From positions 602,220 through 666,219 of the forward strand of contig BCHH01000008.1 of NCBI GenBank assembly GCA_001599595.1: 64,000 bases of DNA. Direction: 5' to 3'. Numbering within the stretch: the first letter of the stretch is position 1; each line of letters opens with the position of its first letter. The notes beneath the pieces are model-generated. The model saw only the letters and a program-made list of their open reading frames with translations, did no database searches and was not told the DNA's origin. The stretch is from Beverwykella pulmonaria (lineage: Eukaryota; Ascomycota; Dothideomycetes; Pleosporales; Melanommataceae). Both the position numbers and the translations under genes were made by a program. Below, piece by piece: positions 21,784-33,700 of the stretch.

Positions 21784-23421
21784 ATGTCCACATCCGTTCT
21801 CTCTGCCTCAGCCAAAGGCGCCACCTTTCTCATTCTGCTCCAAGTTGGCTCTCGCGCCCTCACCTTCGGTGTCAACCAAATCCTTCTCCGCTTCCTATCT
21901 CCTGAATTGCTTGGTGTATCTGCCCAGTTTGAGCTCTTCTCTATTTCCGTGTTATATTTTGCACGAGAAAGTCTGCGTGTGGCACTGCAGCGGCAAGTTC
22001 CTGGCGTCCAGGCCATCATCAATCTTTCCTACCTCGCCGTTTTCTCTGGAGTCCCGTTGATATATGGTCTTGCCTGCTTATGGCTCCGCTCTGACACACC
22101 AAAGGTGGCCCATTTTGGGGATGCGCTAAACTTGTATTGTCTGGCTACGTTCATTGAACTACTTACTGAGCCTGCGTTTGCGGCCGTGCAGCAGAAATTG
22201 CTGTATAAGATCCGCGCGTCCGCTGAAAGTACTGCTACGTTGCTGCGATGCTTGGGGACTTGCGGGTCCGCGTTTTGGGCCAGCAGGGCAGGAGTGGATA
22301 TCGGAGTACTGCCTTTTGCGATTGGCCAGCTGGCATATGCTCTTGGGCTTTTGGTGGTGTATATGTTCAAGATGTGGCCTGTCACCAAAGCGGATGGATT
22401 CTCGCTGCTGCCGAAGAAAATCGCTTCGACAAGGGAAGCCCCAAACATGTTCAATCTCTTCTCTATGCCTTTGCTGCGTCTCACCGGATCCTTGACCCTC
22501 CAATCGAGCCTCAAGTACATCCTGACGCAAGGCGACTCCCTCCTCATCACCACACTAGCATCTCTCGCGGATCAAGGAGCCTACGCGCTGGCATCTAACT
22601 ACGGGGGCCTAATAGCAAGAATGCTGTTCCAGCCCATTGAGGAAAGCAGCCGGAACCTGTTCGCCAAACTCTGTGCAGAACCAAAGACCGCCGCCAAAAG
22701 TCCTTCCCAGTCCAAGGCTCAAGAGAAGGGGCAAAACCAGGACCTAAATCAAGCATCCACCATCCTTATCACCATCCTCCGCCTCTACACCCTTATATCC
22801 CTCTTCGCCGTCACACTTGGCCCCACCCTCGCGCCCCTCCTACTCTCTCTCGTAGCAGGCCGGAAATGGTCATCTACTTCCGCCTCGACTGTCCTTTCCA
22901 CATACTGCTACTACATCCCTTTTCTGGCTATAAATGGCGTAACTGAAGCCTTCGTCGCCGCCGTCGCCACCTCTGCTGACTTGTACAAACAATCCATCTT
23001 CATGTCCCTGTTCTTCGCCTTCTTCGCCGGCAGCGCATGGTTCTTCATCGGACAGCTAGGATGGGGAGGAAGTGGTGTTGTAGCTGCGAACTGCGTGAAT
23101 ATGGGGCTGAGGATTGTGTGGAACACTCAATTTATCAACAACTTTTTTAAGACGAGGGGACTCGGATTTGACATTGGGAAAGCTATGCCATCGATTTATA
23201 GCACTGCAGCGGCGGTGCTGATACCAGTTGTGTTGAAGGCCAATCCAGCGCAGGAGTATTTGGCAAGATATGGGGTGTTGGGGGAAATAGCAGGTGCGGG
23301 CGCAGTGGGAGGCATGGTCGCAGCGCTGGTGCTGTACGCAGAGAGAGCGTTCCTGGTCGAATGCTATCGCATGTTGAGACCTAAGCGGCAGGTTTCGGTG
23401 GTAGAAAGGAAGGCAAAATGA
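21784..23421 (+). CDS. RFT1: RFT1-like oligosaccharide-lipid protein of the ER
   Basis: Intronless gene of 545 residues with about 12 hydrophobic segments, of the MOP/MATE-like flippase superfamily. RFT1 is needed for Man5GlcNAc2-PP-dolichol to reach the ER lumen in N-glycosylation. Whether it is itself the flippase is debated in the literature. The N-terminus ([20 protein letters not shown], then [12 protein letters not shown]) and [13 protein letters not shown] are strongly family-typical. A Lys/Gln-rich loop near residues 300-325 ([14 protein letters not shown]) is an expected variable cytosolic insert. Length matches fungal homologues. The start at 21784 is the first ATG and has a good context (GCCATGTCC). 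Confidence 0.92.
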   Translation: MSTSVLSASAKGATFLILLQVGSRALTFGVNQILLRFLSPELLGVSAQFELFSISVLYFARESLRVALQRQVPGVQAIINLSYLAVFSGVPLIYGLACLWLRSDTPKVAHFGDALNLYCLATFIELLTEPAFAAVQQKLLYKIRASAESTATLLRCLGTCGSAFWASRAGVDIGVLPFAIGQLAYALGLLVVYMFKMWPVTKADGFSLLPKKIASTREAPNMFNLFSMPLLRLTGSLTLQSSLKYILTQGDSLLITTLASLADQGAYALASNYGGLIARMLFQPIEESSRNLFAKLCAEPKTAAKSPSQSKAQEKGQNQDLNQASTILITILRLYTLISLFAVTLGPTLAPLLLSLVAGRKWSSTSASTVLSTYCYYIPFLAINGVTEAFVAAVATSADLYKQSIFMSLFFAFFAGSAWFFIGQLGWGGSGVVAANCVNMGLRIVWNTQFINNFFKTRGLGFDIGKAMPSIYSTAAAVLIPVVLKANPAQEYLARYGVLGEIAGAGAVGGMVAALVLYAERAFLVECYRMLRPKRQVSVVERKAK

Positions 23422-25820
23422 GATCTAGCGACAATGCTAGACATGAATGTATTATAGGTGGCAAAGGAGACGCCGTTTTCTTTCTGGATGTGAATAGCAT
23501 ATCATATTTCTGCATCTAGGCCGGTGTAAATGAAAAGAAAGAGGGAAAGGCTGGACTATCAGGCTTAACACTTTAGAAGTTCACAATGGCATCGTGATTC
23601 ACTTAGATCCTACAGTACCCAACCCAGAGTGAGTCCTTGCTTTCAAGCTTGGGCCGAATTGATGAAGCGTACATTTCTATCGGATTGTCAGTTGTTTAAT
23701 AACACGCAATCATCTATTAGCGAGCTTCGCGCTTCTTAAAGGCGTATGATCCCGCTGCAAACCAGGGTCGGCCACAATTTAACGTCCCTCCCAATGGTCA
23801 GTTGTTTGCGAGTCAGCCACTTGCTTGCAGTGATGACAACTCCTGACAAGAAAAATTTCACGTTTGTGCAAGTAGTGGCGCTCTTGTTTAAACAAGCTGT
23901 TTCCAAAATCTTGTTATCGACACTGCAAACCCCTAAGCAGCAGTTCCGAAACAACAACTTGAGCGACTCCCCCCTGCTTCGCATCTCAGGCCCAGCAATA
24001 ACCGCTCTACAAGATTTTCCGAATGAGGATCTCCTCAACATCGCCAACTAAATTCGGCCCCGTCGGCTCTGATACGCAGGTTGACTGGCTCGACTTCGCG
24101 AGCATGGTCCGGACAATGGGTCTGCTAATATTGCTACGGCGGAGTGAGCATTTAGAGAAGTGCAGCTTCTACATAGGGCACATAGATTGGCCGTGTTACT
24201 GCAGCTGAGGCTCTATCAAGAATGCTTGCAAGACCTACCTTTTCGTGTGTATATCTTGTCTCTGGCCCTAATCTCGTCGACAACATATGACTGGACAATG
24301 ATTCGCCAGGGGTATGATGATGCTCTTGCTGGTATTGTTCTCACATCCGCTCCAGCGGTCCGGAACCTGATATCGAGATTTTCAAGTGGATATGAAGACG
24401 GCGAAAATGGGCACTCCCTCGGTGCAAAATGCATCTAATTCAAGGAGTATGACAGGCTGTTCAATTCAGAACATCTCATTCCATCCACCATCACAAGTCT
24501 CGCCAATCTAGAGAAAAATTGCTTGGTCCTGCTTTTACTGATGGCCTTACAAAAGCTTTAGGCTTTTAAATTCTCGTTCTAGGATGAGAAGTACCTTAAA
24601 GTTTCCGAGTTGACTAATATCCCCGTTTCACTAGGGTCATCCTTACCTTCTATACGCATAACTTTCTTAACAGTCAGCATGCAGATTGACTGCTTACTCC
24701 CAGATAACCATTCACGGGTGTCATATGAGTACTTCGAAAACTTGCTCCGCGCTCTACGTTTCTTAAAGGCACTCAAGACTCTTCTAATCAAGGGAGAGTT
24801 GAAATACGACAGTGACCACAGCTACTCCAACATCGCTATAATGATTAAAGAGTCGACATTAGAGACCCTTATTACTGAGCCAACGGATCTCGAGGAACCT
24901 GACAACTGGGTTCAGGCTGCGCAGGGAAACATTCTGGATGGAAGATCGAACCCGCGCACACTTTCCAGCACCTCCCCTAGCTGCGGCATCTCACTACTCT
25001 ACAGGAGTGCTACTTCAATCCTGGAGAGCAATTCTCCGTCTGTAGTCTTCCACAATCGATCAACGTCGCCGTCATCATCGATCAATCACTTGCTTCCAGA
25101 CGACGAGCGCAGCACGTGCTTGATAACAAGGACTCTGCCAAATGTGAGTAAGGTTGGGTTACGATTTGATCACCAGGGAGATCTAAACGAACCGAATATG
25201 CGCATCGAGCCTGAGGAGTCCAGCTGCATGGACTGTGAGGAGTAAGACAGCATACTGTACGTGAAACAGCGGGAAAAGAGAGAGAGCTAAAGGTTGGATA
25301 CAATGGTAATGCCGAGGGCAATAGAGTGGAGGATGACGACATTAAGGATGAGGGGCTGATGGCGAAGAAATAGGACGAGGAAGTTTATGAGTGGAAGAAT
25401 GGATAGAATCAGGATTGGAATATCGATGAGGATGTGTGAATACGCCTAGAGCTCGCCGAGCGTGGAGGTGGACATCAAGGGCAAGAAGTGAGTCTTGCAC
25501 GACGTTGGTGACTATGTCCCATAACAAATGAGAATGGCACTACAGTATGCCTCCGTACTAATTATAGTGTGGCGCAAGGAATTTAATTTTCAAACTACTA
25601 TTCGAGAACATCTGAACAAGAATATATAACATGCCATTTGTGACGCAGCGCTTAGTGTATATATTCTGGGTCCATCAACGAATCCATTCCATATTCCTTG
25701 CAACCCCAGATGTATGTACGTTGAGTCGATCTACGACTCATCCTTGGTAGGAAAACAAGCGTAAATTAGCTTGAAAAGTATCATATCCGCATCCTAAACT
25801 CCAAATCCCACCCCCGCATA
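23422..25820. other. Intergenic, AT-richer region with gene fragments
   Basis: 2.4 kb between RFT1 and the SDR gene. The middle part carries the F-box/LRR-like fragments described separately. The right part (about 25250-25800) is AT-rich and featureless. Confidence 0.5.
23740..25245 (+). pseudogene. Possible decayed F-box / leucine-rich-repeat gene
   Basis: Three plus-strand frames in different phases look like parts of one protein. The first (23746-24051) ends in LQDFPNEDLLNIAN, reminiscent of the fungal F-box opening LPNEILLxI. The second (24160-24438) includes GYDDALAGIVLTSAPAVRNL, like the DALLALLLSLLPNL segment that opens the LRR part of many fungal F-box proteins. The third (24610-25245) has leucine-spaced stretches such as LLRALRFLKALKTLLIKG. 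Stops and frame shifts lie between them, though a GTACCT...ACTAAT...CTAG interval (about 24591-24634) could be a genuine intron. I cannot join them into one credible coding sequence. A poorly conserved but live gene with several introns is the alternative. Confidence 0.35.
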
Positions 25821-27162
25821 TCACGACGCCTCCGGCACCAGCACTGTACTCTCACTCACACTCCTATCATCCCCCTCCTTCCCCTCCTTCTCCTTTACCC
25901 CCTCTATACTCGGCTGCACAACCTGCCTCCCCTTCCACCCTGCCATCAAATTATCCAACCTCTTCCTCAGCCCATACTGGAACCACACGGGATACCCCCT
26001 CAGTTTCGGCGCAATGAACCACCCCGTCTCAGGCAGTACCAAATGGCTACTCCTCCCCTTGAGCACCGCCTTCACAATCTCCTCAGCCACAGTCTCCGGC
26101 CACAACGCCTTGCCGCTGAACCCCTCGAAAAGCTTGGTCCGCGTGTACCCCTGGCACATGACCACGGTCCTGATCTTGTCCGCTTTATAAATGGTAGATA
26201 TCTCGGAGGACAAACCTTCGTGGAACGCTAAAGCGGCGGCTTTGGATGCTGCGTAGTCGACCATTGAGGGCGCGGTTACGTAGGCTGCGAGTGAGGCGAC
26301 TGTCACAATCATGCCGTGGTTGTTCGCAATCATCGAGGGGAGGAATTGTTGCGCGAGAAAGTAGTGCGAGAAAGTATTCACATTCTATCAATCATGATTA
26401 GTATATATGTATGCGGACCGGAGAGGAATGGTGAGGGGGAAGGGGGGATGTACGAAAGTGAGCCTGATATCCGACTCCGTAGAATCAAGAATCGTTTTTC
26501 CCTTCGCGACACCGGCGTTGTTGATCAACACCGTCGGATTCCCAAAGTGCGCCTTAATCTCTGCGGCCGCAGCCGCAATGGAAGCTGGGGACGCGAGATC
26601 GCATTTGAAGAACTTGACCGTTGGCGGCGCTACCCCTCATTGTCAGCATTCATCTACTTCCCATTCTCCTCTCCAGCCTCAAATCCGCCCAAACTCACCT
26701 TCAAAAGTCAAATCCTGCACGTCCAAAACCGCAACCCTAATCCCCCTCTCCGCGAGCAACTGTACAACAATCTTCCCAATACCGTCACTCCCTCCCGTGA
26801 CGACGACAACCTCTTTATTCCAATCGTAAACATCATTAGTCCAGTTATTCGACACTGCGACGCCGAGCCATGACGCTACTTTGGAGGCTACGCTCAGCGC
26901 AACGAGCGTCCTGATATGCTTGAAAATGGAGACGTGTTGCGCAGAGACGACATTGCCTCTGGTGGTGTAGCGCGCAAGGAGGAAGAGAGGGAGTGTGAGC
27001 GCCGGGTTGAAGACGGTAGAGGAGAGAAGGCGACTGACCGTGTCGGCCGTCACACCTGAAGAATGGTGGGTTAGTTGCGAGGGCTAGACATATCGATTAT
27101 TGTTAGCTTGCGGTACAGCACTAACCTTCGCGCGCAAGCTTCCATTCGCTCCGGATAGGCAT
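25821..27162 (-). CDS. Short-chain dehydrogenase/reductase, membrane-anchored type
   Basis: Classical SDR of the retinol/17-beta-hydroxysteroid dehydrogenase-like group with an N-terminal hydrophobic anchor. Four exons: 27162-27126, 27055-26699, 26629-26454 and 26384-25821, giving 377 residues. Introns of 70, 69 and 69 nt all obey GT-AG. A hydrophobic stretch (FNPALTLPLFLLARY, near 28-42) precedes the cofactor motif TGGSDGIG at 99-106. NNAG is at 168-171, and the catalytic set is Ser221, Tyr234 and Lys238 (YAASK). The ~40-residue tail is Glu/Lys/Ser-rich and probably disordered. The anchor plus SDR layout is typical of ER or lipid-droplet enzymes acting on lipids, steroids or retinoid-like aldehydes. 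The true substrate is unknown. Confidence 0.87.
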
Positions 27163-27787
27163 TTTCCCACTCAATTGCTCGGACAATCAATCGCCAGTTC
27201 GAAAAAGAGAGAGAGGCGAGAACCACAAACAAGACCTGAGCTGTACCATGCCTTTAAAGCAGGCGAGTCGCCAGGGCTGCCTCTTTGACCCTGGGGGTGC
27301 GGTTGCTAGACCCCGCACACTATGCTAAATCTGGGGTGGAGCCGAGGGACCGGAACGACGGATCGTGAACCGCAGGACTGCACGTGCTACCTAGGTACCT
27401 GACGCATTTGACATCTCGACATCATAGTTGCTCAGACGTTATCTTGTTCATCTTCATCTCGGTTTAGGTCTGGGTAAGGTCCATACTTGGAGTGGGTATA
27501 TGTATGCACTGTTGAATTCTTGGAATCATACACATCTAACTAAATATTACAAGTCCACCAATATATGCCCAAACAAAGACGCAAACCACAATATTTTAAA
27601 CACTAACAAAAGAAAAGTAGCCGTGTAAGAGGACAGAGAAAAGAGAAAAGAGAAAGAGAAAGAGAAAAGAGAAAGAGAGAAAGAGAGAAAGAGGGAAGGA
27701 GAGTCGTAAAGTTTCCCATCCAAAACGCCCGAATATCAAAACCCGCTAACCGCTAAACCGATTCCAGACCAAAAGAAACCAATCCTT
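27163..27787. other. Intergenic region with long polypurine tract
   Basis: It lies between the SDR start and the 3' end of the giant gene. Positions 27634-27703 are 70 consecutive purines, mostly AGAGAAA-type, which read as pyrimidine on the minus strand just past the giant gene's stop. Nothing else is recognisable. Confidence 0.6.
27634..27703. repeat. 70-nt uninterrupted polypurine tract
   Basis: Only A and G on the plus strand, with AGAGAAA-like units. It lies 85-155 bp beyond the stop codon of the giant gene, in its likely 3' untranslated or terminator region. Mirror-like purine tracts of this kind can form triplex or slippage structures. Confidence 0.8.
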
Positions 27788-30700
27788 CTATATCACATTA
27801 CTCCCACTCAGATCCATGATCGAGCTCTCCGGCGCGACACTAACCATACTCCTGTGCCTGGAGTCAATGCTCATCGCCCCACTCAGCACTCTCACAATCT
27901 TCTTCGTGCTCGGTTTCGCGACCAGCACCTGGGCGGGACAGACCACAATTTCATCTTCGCCCTCACCATAGTCGTCCCCTTTCTTCACAACCAATGGGAA
28001 TAGCACAATCTTGACGACCGCACCACGTGCTTCCAGATCGTCGTTGCTTGTTGTCTCGCCACTGCGCTCGTTCATCAGAGATGCGTTGAATTTTACCTTG
28101 TCGACGAGGTCGCCGTTCGTGTCGTACTCGGGTTGCAGCGGCGGGAGCATGATGTATTCTGCGCGTTGGGTGCGCATTTCGATGGATAGTTCGACCGCGA
28201 GGCGCATGACGTTACGGAGAGATTCTTGGATTTGGCGTTGCAGGTGGGAAGGGGGTGGGAGAAGAGTGATGAGCGTGCTGTAGATTTCGTGGACCACGGC
28301 TTCGGTGTCCTGTGCGCGTTGTTGGATGAAAGGTTCACGCTTGGAGAGAAGCGTGAGGGTGATTGCGCGCCATTGGGCTACTGCGCGGGTTGGGCCTGGT
28401 GGAGCGTAAGTAGGAGCATGTGAGTGGAGAGGATGATTGAACTTACCAACTTCCAATAGTGTCTTTTCTAGCGATTTGAGTTTTTGTCGCTGCTCTCTGT
28501 CCATGCCGAACAAGTACCTTGTGAATATGTACTCCCAAATCATCGTCATGACCACGGACATGAAGATATCGCGTCGTTTCACGCGATCGGCAAGAAGCAT
28601 GTCGACGTCAGAGCCATCCAGGATGGCATTGTCCAAACGCGTCTCGATCTTTTCCCGTGTCGCAGCATCTAGTCTCTGATCGCTAGCGACTTCAGATGAC
28701 AAGCGACAGGCGCGAGTGTCTGAGAACTTGGAGAAGCGCAGTACCCATTGCTGGACGTGTTGGCAGAGTTGTTGGCATGCGCTGTCAAAATAGTCCTCGT
28801 CCCGAACGACGAGGAAGCTTTCACCCTGCTTCTTAGTGTCCAGGATCTGTCGTTGTAGAGCCTTGATCTTCTCTTTAGCGGCTGCAAGTTCGGTATTCAA
28901 GCGTTTGATTTCAGCATTGCGATCGTCGAGTGCTAGTGCGATCTCGGCGCTTAGAGCTTCTTGCATACCACTCTTCAAGTGGGTGTGTTCCGATCGCAGC
29001 TGTTCAAGCTCTTGTGTCGATTGTTGCCATTGGTCTTGGATATGCTGGCCTTCGGCTTGAAGCTGCGCATACCGCTCGTTGGTGTCGTTGGTAAGATTGA
29101 GATTGGCATCTGTGAGTGCATTGTTGATCTCAGTAAGTCTGTTGACCTCTTGCTGGAGTCTCTGAACAGCATCGCGGAGCTGTCCGATGTCGATTTCCTT
29201 TTCGTGAATCTCCCGATCACGTGCTTCGACAGCCTCGGTTATCACCTGCGAATCGACTTGGCGCTGGTACTGGGCAGCCTGCATGGACTCCTCCGCCTTG
29301 GCTTTGGCCTCTTCAAGTGACCGGTTCTGGGCGGCGAGCTGCTCGAGTTGGTTGTGCAAGTCCATGATTTGCATGCTCTGGCGTTTGCGCACGCTGGGCG
29401 GACGTGTCGGTGACATCGGCGAGCCCTGGGCCTCGCCCCATGCTTCCTGCAAATTCTGTTAGCACTCGCAACCTATTTGAGACGCGCAAGTGGAGACGAC
29501 TTACATAAACATCGGCCATATCGGCGCGACTCTTGCCCTTGTCCCTCACCGGATCGTACTTTGATGAGCTGGCGATGCCCGCAACAACGGCTGCTGTTGC
29601 TCCAGCGGCGAGCGCGATGCCTGCGAGATTGGAGTGCGCGTTTTTAGCGCCGGGCGCATTGACCTCGCCAAGACGTGATGCGGCTCTTAGGTCACCTGAT
29701 ATGCTTCGCTCGATTCGTCGCAGCGTTGGAGTGGCAGACCGGTTGCTTGCAGCACTGAGGGGACGCAGATGGTCGGGCGTCTTGTGCCTTGTGATTGAAC
29801 GGTCGCTCATCACACTGGGTGATCGCTGCTCACCAAGGCGTTGCTTGATCGGATCGGTGGCTGGTGGGGAGCGTTGATCGTGGGTGAGTCGACGTGCAGG
29901 ACTTAGGGCCATGCTTCGATCGACGCTTTCGTGTACCTGATGCCATGGAGAGCCCTTGGAAGGCGTTGATGTGTCCAGCTGGGGGCCGACAGGTTTGCGG
30001 CTGGATGGTGTGGGCGTATGCGGAGGAGGTGATTTCACTCGCTCAGAAGACGGCTTTGGGCTCGATGCAATGCGTCGAGCAGACTTCAAGCCACGCTCAG
30101 GAGCCCCGACATCAGAAATGAGTCTCCCTTTCTTGAGTAATGGCGAGTCATCGGGACTAGACTCTTTGATAGACTCCAGCGGTGCATTTGGCGTTTGCAA
30201 GTGCTTTGATGGGGTAGCGTGCGAGGCAGACTTTTTTGCTTTCTTGCTCGGGTCGCCGAAGATCGATTGGTGTGGCTCACTCTGTTGAATATCTCTGGTC
30301 GGTGAGCTGTGATCCCTCGACTTCGAACTTGTCGAGACATGGCGTGAAGGCTCACTATGTTCTTTGCGCGATTTGGAATGAGACCTTTCACTGTGTCGAG
30401 AGTCATCGTCAACATCTCTAGAGTGTTGTGCTGCAGCAGCTACTGCAGCGACTGCAGCGATTGGTGCAATGTTGTGTGCGCGGGTTTTGGAACTGGCCGA
30501 AGGTGACCTGTCGTGGACACGGGTTGAAGGGGATGAATCGAATAGATGTGAGCTGCGCTCTTTTGTGGCGGAGTCGATAGCGCCTGGTGACGAGATACTC
30601 GCGAATGATGGATGTTCTGGAAGAGATGGGCTTCGAGATCGGGTTTCGATATCGCGATCATGCTCGAATGCTAGGTCGATAATGGTACCATGAGCTTTGG

Positions 30701-33700
30701 GCTCTTTCGACCGTCGCTTCTCTTTGCCATATAATCCTTCTGCTAGCTCACCCGGGCCTTGAGGGGTTGAAGGACTGTAGTCTGCGTCGTGGTAGCCACT
30801 ATCCCGCGTATTTGCCTGGAACTGCGGGGCGGTCGAGAGAAGTGGAGACTCGGCCACGTGTACAGCGCTGTCGCGAACTCCCTTAAACGACCACGTCGGC
30901 TCGGCTACCGGAGAGATGCCCCGAGCCGTTGGTGGCGCTGTAGGCTCGTCTAAAATTGATCGCTCAGTCATTCGGTGAGCTGTCGTAGCATCCGATGTAG
31001 AGCGAATATCTGATTGTCGGATCGCAGTCGATTCACCCTGGAATATCGGAGCCTCCTCGAAGGGCTCGGACAAATGCACGCGCTTCTCATCTGGCTGCGT
31101 ATCTGGAGTTGAAACTGGGTGTTCTCGTCGCTTGAATCGATCCATGCCAGCGGAAAGCCCCAGTAGCTTGCCTGGAGGGGATGCTTTTTCGCCCTTTAAC
31201 CCACCTATTTTCCTAGTTGTCGATTCTGCTTGGCTGTCCTGCTGTTCCAACGATGTGTACCCTTGCGTCTTTGCAAGAGGCTCATGAATAGCCGCTTGTG
31301 ACACGTGTATGGCTTGGTCTGCGACCACGTCCTTGGTGTGATCATGAATTGACAATTCCTTCTCAATGCCCAATCCTCCCAATGGTTTTTCATGTATCTT
31401 CTCATCTATTTCTCGACTCTCTGGTTCCTGTATCTTATCTACGTTCTTTTTACCCTTCTTGTCTTTCTTTCCCTTCTTCGACGGCAATGCCCACTCATCG
31501 ACCGGCTCCGTTTCCTCTCGTGATTTTTCCGCCTCTTCAAACACAACTGGCTTCGCTTCGTTGGGCGTAGACATGCTTGGAAAGGGATATTCGCCAGCTT
31601 CTGCAGTACCCGAAGCTGCAGGTACTTCATCGAAGGTAGAAGGCAATTCTCGAGTTTCCCCAACTGTCACGTTTTTCCTATCGTGTGCGCTCTCAAGGGC
31701 GTTGTCCTTCGGAACCGTGATTGAACTCAGCGCAGTGGCACCGGCTACAGCCAAGATGGCGGCTGATCCGGACTTGTCTCTCTTATTCTTCTTGCCTTTT
31801 TTCTTCGATGATCCCCATTCTTCTGGCTCAACCTCTTGTTCAGGTACAATCACAACCCGATCGATGTCTCGCTCCTGTTCCTGATCTTCCTCATATGGCG
31901 CCAGCACACCGGAAGGCGGCTCCGTACTGAAAGTTTGCTCTGCTGTACTTGCACGCTTTGACTTTCCTTTTCCTATCTTGTCCTTCGTTGCTTGCTCGTC
32001 CCAGATATCGTTGGCTGTGTTCGAGACAGTAGGAAAGCTCGGTACAGGCTGATCTTCAAAGGTCGAAGAAAGTAGTGGTTTTTCAAGCTCGATTTCCCTT
32101 GTCATGGAGCTAGCTGGAGGCTCAACAGTAAGAGGCACATCCGTGGGAGCCTCAATCACCGGAGCCTCGACAGCTGCGATCTCGATAATGTCGTCTGCAA
32201 GGGAAGCTTGCTTCTTACCCTTCTTTTCCTTCTTGCCCTTTTTCTTTGACGTACCTGACCAGAGCATGTCTGGTTCTTCCTTGATGGGCGTTGGCCGTGA
32301 GGATTCGACTGGCTCGAAGACTTGTTGATCCAGAAGGATGCGATCGGCTGACTCGATTTGCGATTGTTCTTTCGTTGACATGGTCTCCAGAATTGCGGAC
32401 GGCTCCACGAGCCTTTGGTCTTCTGAGAGATCGAGAGAGCCGCGTTCTCCAGTCTCCATAGGGGTGTCAGGGACAGAAGCTCGCTTCTTTTTCCCTTTTC
32501 CCTTCTTGGTCTTCTGCGAAGACGGATAGAGCTCTGCAGGATCGGCTTCTTCAAGTACACCAGGTGGAGATTTTCGCTGAGAAAAGACAGGATCATTCAG
32601 AATGTCCATGGGGTTGAAACTGGGGTCTTCTATCAACGCGGTAGCGGCTTCGGTCAGCGGAATTTCTGGTTCGATCTCTTTAACTGGATAGCTCTTGGGA
32701 GATGCTAGCGGCGGTGGTGATGGTGATGTACGACCCATGACACCAAACTTAGATTTGCTGGCTCCGTCTCTTGCAGCTGCAATGTCTTCCTCTGGAGATA
32801 CATCCCGAGGACCCTGTGGGGAGGTAGATCTGTGGAATGATGGATCGTTGAGAACAAGATCGGTATTGAAACCTGATTCTTGAAGGCCAACGGCGACAGT
32901 AGCTGCGAAGTCGATATCTTGCTCAGGAGACTTCGCTCGAAGGTCGAGCTCTGGAACTGTCTCAGTGATAGACTCGGCTGGAAGAGCAGGGGATGGGATT
33001 GGAGATGTAGGTTTCGTCTCACTAAGCTGTACAGGTTCGGGAACAGCCTCCAGGATACCGGTGGAGATGTTGCGCTCGCGCTGTAAGATTGGGGACTGAG
33101 GCGAAGGAGTGTCGACCGGAGTATCAAGCTCAAACATTGCTGTGAACTTGTGCTTCTTGGTCTTTTTCTTGCTCGAAGTGGCAGGAATAGGCTCTACAGC
33201 TTCTGCTGACGTTGGTAACGCTTGTTCGGCGGTCGCGCGAGATTGTCCTAACTCGGGCTTGGCAACCTCATCCTTCTTGCTCTTCTTAGATGTGACTCGC
33301 AACTCCTGTTTTGGCTCGACCGCAAATTCAGATTCTGAGATGGTCATTGACTCGGATTTGATAATTGATTCTTGAACATCTTCTTCCATAGGAGTAGAAA
33401 CTTGCATATCCTCGACTGGCTCATCCGACGATGTAGTAGCGTTCTTTGACTTGCGCTTCTGCTTCTTACTCTTCTTCGAGTTAAATCCCGGTTCCGGTTC
33501 CGGTTCCGGTTGGACCAGAGATGTACCTTCGGTGGTTGGCTTCTCTTCAAGGGTTGGCGTCGAATCGAGTGTATTAAGAGGGAGGCTTCGATCTACAGTA
33601 TTCTGTATTGATTTGTCGCTGGAGAACTGTTCAAATGAGACATTTGGCAAGCTCTCTTCCAGGCTAGGCTGCGCTTCGACATGAGCTTCTAGAGTCAAAC

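Noticed and set aside
23736..24047. 103-codon minus-strand frame in the RFT1-SDR spacer
   Set aside because: Overlaps the F-box-like plus-strand fragment and has no recognisable motif.
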